Shown here one piece after another: positions 6,997-9,472 of a DNA stretch of 9,472 bases. The notes beneath the pieces were generated by a model. It made no database searches, had not been told where the DNA came from, and was given only the letters and a program-made list of their open reading frames with translations. Made by a program: the position numbers and the translations under genes. The stretch spans positions 1-9,472 of the forward strand of contig DAITAC010000135.1 of assembly GCA_036824465.1 (NCBI GenBank), given 5' to 3'. The DNA is from JAKOQB01 sp036824465. GTDB lineage: Bacteria > Pseudomonadota > Gammaproteobacteria > Burkholderiales > Burkholderiaceae_F. How positions within the stretch are numbered: the stretch's first letter is position 1; every line of letters begins with the position of its first letter.

Positions 6997-7019
6997 GGCG
7001 GGAATCGAAACCGCGTCCA
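6997..7019 (-). repeat. Inverted degenerate copy of the tmRNA T-arm region
   Basis: Read on the minus strand, this 23-base stretch matches the tmRNA 3' region 6921-6943 at 21 of 23 positions. The differences are G to T in the T-stem and A to G in the T-loop. With the terminator stem between them, the two copies make an extended inverted repeat centred on the terminator loop. No tmRNA body or tRNA cloverleaf adjoins this copy, and its T-stem has a mismatch, so it is probably a non-functional remnant. Confidence 0.8.
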
Positions 7020-7031
7020 GGATGGACGCGG
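7011..7031. repeat. Perfect 9-bp hairpin repeating the tmRNA T-arm flank
   Basis: CCGCGTCCA (7011-7019), GGA, TGGACGCGG (7023-7031) is a perfect inverted repeat. The right arm plus the next base, TGGACGCGGG (7023-7032), is an exact copy of tmRNA bases 6921-6930. The motif therefore occurs three times within 112 bases, twice direct and once inverted. No U tract follows, so it is not a standard terminator. Confidence 0.7.
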
Positions 7032-7359
7032 GCGCGAGCCGGACAGGCGAGATGAACTGCTTCATCGCGCCTGCCTGCGAGCGTGCGAGCACCTATGAGC
7101 GCGAGCGCAGCCTGCAACGCCGATTCCCGCCGCGTGCACCGACTGCCGCTGCCCTGCCTGCCAGACGTGCCGCGCAAATCATCCACATCGATGGTCGCCC
7201 GCCACTCGTACCTGCGAGACAGATATAGTTCGACGCTGCCCGTTCTCTCCCGCCGCTGTTCGCCCACGTGTCCGTCGCTTCCCTTAGCCGATCCTTCATC
7301 GGCACGCGTATGCATCAAGCGGTACCGGTGCTCGTCGCGCCGTTATCTCGGACCTCGCG
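7032..7359. other. Non-coding stretch between the tmRNA region and the PAS kinase
   Basis: About 330 bases carry no convincing gene. They include the partial tmRNA copy at 7121-7140 and a hairpin GATGAA-CTGC-TTCATC (7051-7066). A TATAGT (7224-7229) could be a -10 element for the kinase gene, but no good -35 partner is seen. An in-frame TAG at 7285 limits how far upstream the kinase could start. Confidence 0.45.
7121..7140 (+). repeat. Partial direct copy of the tmRNA 3' end (possible att-like remnant)
   Basis: The sequence CGATTCCCGCCGCGTGCACC matches tmRNA bases 6933-6952 (T-loop, T-stem 3' strand and acceptor 3' strand) at 17 of 20 positions. The T-stem 5' strand is not present upstream. 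Such partial copies of a tRNA or tmRNA 3' end are typical of attachment-site remnants, but no integrase is visible and the match is short enough that chance is possible. Confidence 0.35.
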
Positions 7360-9472
7360 ATGAACGACCCCATGGACATCGGCAACGCGCGCTCGACCGA
7401 CGAGGCCGCGGTGCTGTCACGGGTGGCCGCCATCACCGGCGGCGGCGGCTGGGAAGTGGATCTCGCATCCGGGCGCCTGACCGTGACCCGCGAGGTCCAT
7501 GCGCTGCTTGAAGTCGATCCCGCCACGTTCGAATTGACGCTCGAGACGGGGCGTGCTTTCTTCGACACGACGGCGCTGGCGCGCATTGATGCGGCAGCGC
7601 GCGGCGCGATCGTGGAGGGGCAAGGCTGGGATCTCGAACTGCCCTTCGTCACGGCCCGCGGGCGGCCACGGTGGATTCGCACGCGCGGCAAGTCGATCCG
7701 CCAGGGGCGGCGCTGCACGGCCCTGGTCGGCACGCTGGAGGACATCACCGAGGCCCGCGACGCGCGTACGCGGCTCGGCGGCCTGAGCGGCCAGTTGAGC
7801 GAACGGCTGCGCGTAGTGTCGGACGCCGCCGGGTTGGGCCTCTTCACGCGCGACCTGCAAACGGGTGTGGGCGAATGGAACGAGCAGACGTTCCGGCTGT
7901 ACGGATTCGATCCGGGCGGGCCGGTGCCGACGCGCAACGAGTTGCTGTCCCACATCCACGCCGACGATCGTGAGAGGTTTCTGCGCGAGTGGTTCGACGG
8001 CGAAAACGAAGCGGGACCGCGCTCGGTGGAGTTCCGCATACTGCGTCCGGACGGAGTGGCACACGTGTACACGCACGGTGTGATCGAACGCGGCGCCGAT
8101 GGCCGCCCGGCGCGGCTGTTTGGTGTCGCGATGGACGTGACCCGGAAGCGCCAGGCCGAGGAGCAACTGGGCGAGGCGCATGCGCGGCTGGCGCTCGCCA
8201 CCAGCAGCGCCGGGGTCGGCGTGTTCCTGCGGGACGCTGCATCGGATGCGGGCTATTGGGACCCGGCGGTCTTCAGGATGTTCGGCCTGCCGGTGACCGA
8301 TCACCCGCCCGCCCGTGCAGCGATCCTGGCTGCGGTGCATGTGGCCGACCGGCAGCAGTATCTCGATGCGTGGCGCGCGATCTGCAGCTCGACCCAGTTC
8401 CTGATGACCGAGATCCGCACCCTGCACCCAGACAAATCGATGCACTGGTTGCAGATCCGCGGGCGCAACGAGGGCGGGCGCGTCGCCGGCGCGGTGATCG
8501 ATGTCACCGCGCAGAAGCAGGCGGAGCTGCAGGCGCGCGAGGCGCAGCGACAATTGCATGAAACGCTGCAGCGCCTCGAACTGGCAACCTCAGGCTCCGT
8601 GCTCGGGATCTTCGAGCGCGATCTCGACCGGGATCAGGCGTACTGGAGCCGCGAGAACTTTGCGTTGTGGGGCGAACCCGAGCAGGAGCAGCCGCCGACG
8701 TGGCAGCGTCTGCTGGAGCGGGTCCATCCGGATGATCGGGACTACTTCGTTTCGCAATGGGAGAAGTTGCGCCGTTCGACGGACTTCGTTCAATCCGAAT
8801 TCAGGATCTCTCGGGGCGACGGCTCACAGCGCTGGCTGATGACCCGCGGCAAGCTCGGCAACGCAGGAGATGGCAATCGCCAGCGCGTGGTGGGCATCAC
8901 GCTCGACATCACCCCGATGCGCGCTGCGCAGCAGGAACGCGATGCGCTGGTTGAGCGGTTCGATCTGATCGGCCGCTCGATGGGACTGGGCCTGTGGGAA
9001 TGGGACGCGGCGCAACAGGTCACGACGTGGAACGATCAGATGTTCGCGCTGTTCGGTATCGATCGCGCCGGATCAACCGGCAAACACTGGGTTGACCTGG
9101 TCCATCCCGACGATGTTCCGGGGGCACAGCACACGTGGCTGTCGGCGCTTGCCGGCCTCCCGTCCTACGAGTTCGAGTACCGGATCGTTCGATCCGATGG
9201 CGAAGTGCGCTGGCTGGCGTCGCGCGGGCGGATTGTCCGCGACGCCCAGGGCCGGGCGCAGCGCGTCTATGGCATCGAATGGGACATCACCGAGCAGAAG
9301 AACGCGCACGCCGCGCTGCTGGCCAAGGAAGCTGCCGAGCGTGCCAGCGCGGCCAAGAGCACATTCCTTTCGCGGATGAGCCATGAATTGCGCACGCCGC
9401 TGAACGCAATCCTCGGCTTCGCGCAGATCCTCGGTCTCGACCGCGATGCACGGCTGGGCGCAACCGAGCGCG
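7360..9472 (+). CDS. Multi-PAS sensor histidine kinase (3' end outside window)
   Basis: The frame is open from the ATG at 7360 to the window end, giving 704 residues. Five tandem PAS domains of the PAS_3 type can be traced at residues about 20-130, 150-262, 276-383, 406-516 and 534-643. Four show the family's (I/V)HxxDR- or VHPDD-like motif, and each ends in a DIT/DVT-type motif with a short connecting helix (DITEARD, DVTRKRQ, DVTAQKQ, DITPMRA, DITEQKN). A HisKA dimerisation domain begins near 655 with the H-box MSHELRTPLNAILGF, and His675 is the expected phosphorylation site. The ATPase domain and any receiver or Hpt domain lie past the window. No membrane segment or signal peptide is seen, so it probably senses a cytosolic ligand, redox state or light. 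PAS cofactors cannot be read from the sequence. The ATG at 7360 is the first start after the in-frame TAG at 7285; Met5 at 7372 is an alternative. The RBS is weak. No cognate regulator is visible. Confidence 0.92.
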   Translation, partial: MNDPMDIGNARSTDEAAVLSRVAAITGGGGWEVDLASGRLTVTREVHALLEVDPATFELTLETGRAFFDTTALARIDAAARGAIVEGQGWDLELPFVTARGRPRWIRTRGKSIRQGRRCTALVGTLEDITEARDARTRLGGLSGQLSERLRVVSDAAGLGLFTRDLQTGVGEWNEQTFRLYGFDPGGPVPTRNELLSHIHADDRERFLREWFDGENEAGPRSVEFRILRPDGVAHVYTHGVIERGADGRPARLFGVAMDVTRKRQAEEQLGEAHARLALATSSAGVGVFLRDAASDAGYWDPAVFRMFGLPVTDHPPARAAILAAVHVADRQQYLDAWRAICSSTQFLMTEIRTLHPDKSMHWLQIRGRNEGGRVAGAVIDVTAQKQAELQAREAQRQLHETLQRLELATSGSVLGIFERDLDRDQAYWSRENFALWGEPEQEQPPTWQRLLERVHPDDRDYFVSQWEKLRRSTDFVQSEFRISRGDGSQRWLMTRGKLGNAGDGNRQRVVGITLDITPMRAAQQERDALVERFDLIGRSMGLGLWEWDAAQQVTTWNDQMFALFGIDRAGSTGKHWVDLVHPDDVPGAQHTWLSALAGLPSYEFEYRIVRSDGEVRWLASRGRIVRDAQGRAQRVYGIEWDITEQKNAHAALLAKEAAERASAAKSTFLSRMSHELRTPLNAILGFAQILGLDRDARLGATER

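Noticed and set aside
6889..7092. Small minus-strand ORF with an 'EAAGIEPAS' motif
   Set aside because: It is antisense to the tmRNA T-arm and terminator. This peptide motif is a familiar artefact of translating tRNA T-arm sequence, not a protein.
7417..8559. Minus-strand open frames of 300-380 codons opposite the kinase
   Set aside because: The plus strand encodes recognisable PAS domains here. The minus frames are low-complexity Arg/Ala/Pro-rich shadows.

Overview
The window is high-GC DNA with bacterial gene density. The one-piece tmRNA (ssrA), its decoded tag ANDERFALAA and the protein families suggest a proteobacterium, most likely a betaproteobacterium. That taxonomic reading rests on the tag style and composition only. 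Four protein genes are well supported, plus the 3' end of a fifth and one RNA gene.

Layout. (1) Bases 2-361, plus strand: the 3' end of a metallophosphoesterase resembling cyclic-nucleotide phosphodiesterases. (2) Bases 440-3628, plus strand: a 1062-residue protein with an N-terminal zinc ribbon, a class III nucleotidyl cyclase domain, a STAND/AAA-type ATPase and a TPR-like helical C-terminus. The 78-base gap before it holds a CRP-like palindrome. (3) Bases 3667-4800, minus strand: a secreted, DUF11-like protein of unknown role, convergent with the cyclase. (4) Bases 4801-5166: non-coding. (5) Bases 5167-6408, minus strand: a cyclic-nucleotide-binding domain fused by a coiled coil to a SpoIIE/RsbU-type PP2C phosphatase. 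(6) Bases 6563-6953, plus strand: tmRNA, with a plausible promoter and a strong intrinsic terminator. (7) Bases 6991-7359: a non-coding stretch holding degenerate copies of the tmRNA 3' end. (8) Bases 7360 to the window end, plus strand: a soluble sensor kinase with five tandem PAS domains, cut inside its HisKA domain.

How the parts may work together. Three neighbouring genes could make, destroy and sense a cyclic nucleotide: cyclase, phosphodiesterase and CNMP-phosphatase. A cAMP-CRP-like site lies just upstream of the cyclase. This is a plausible local second-messenger module, but the link is inferred from proximity and domain content.

The most unusual DNA feature is around the tmRNA terminator. 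The tmRNA T-arm region and terminator are mirrored on the other side of the terminator loop, making an extended inverted repeat with arms of 46-49 nt. A further partial copy of the tmRNA 3' end lies about 170 bases beyond the gene. No integrase is visible, so this may be a recombination or integration scar. I see no CRISPR array, insertion sequence or obvious novel defence system.
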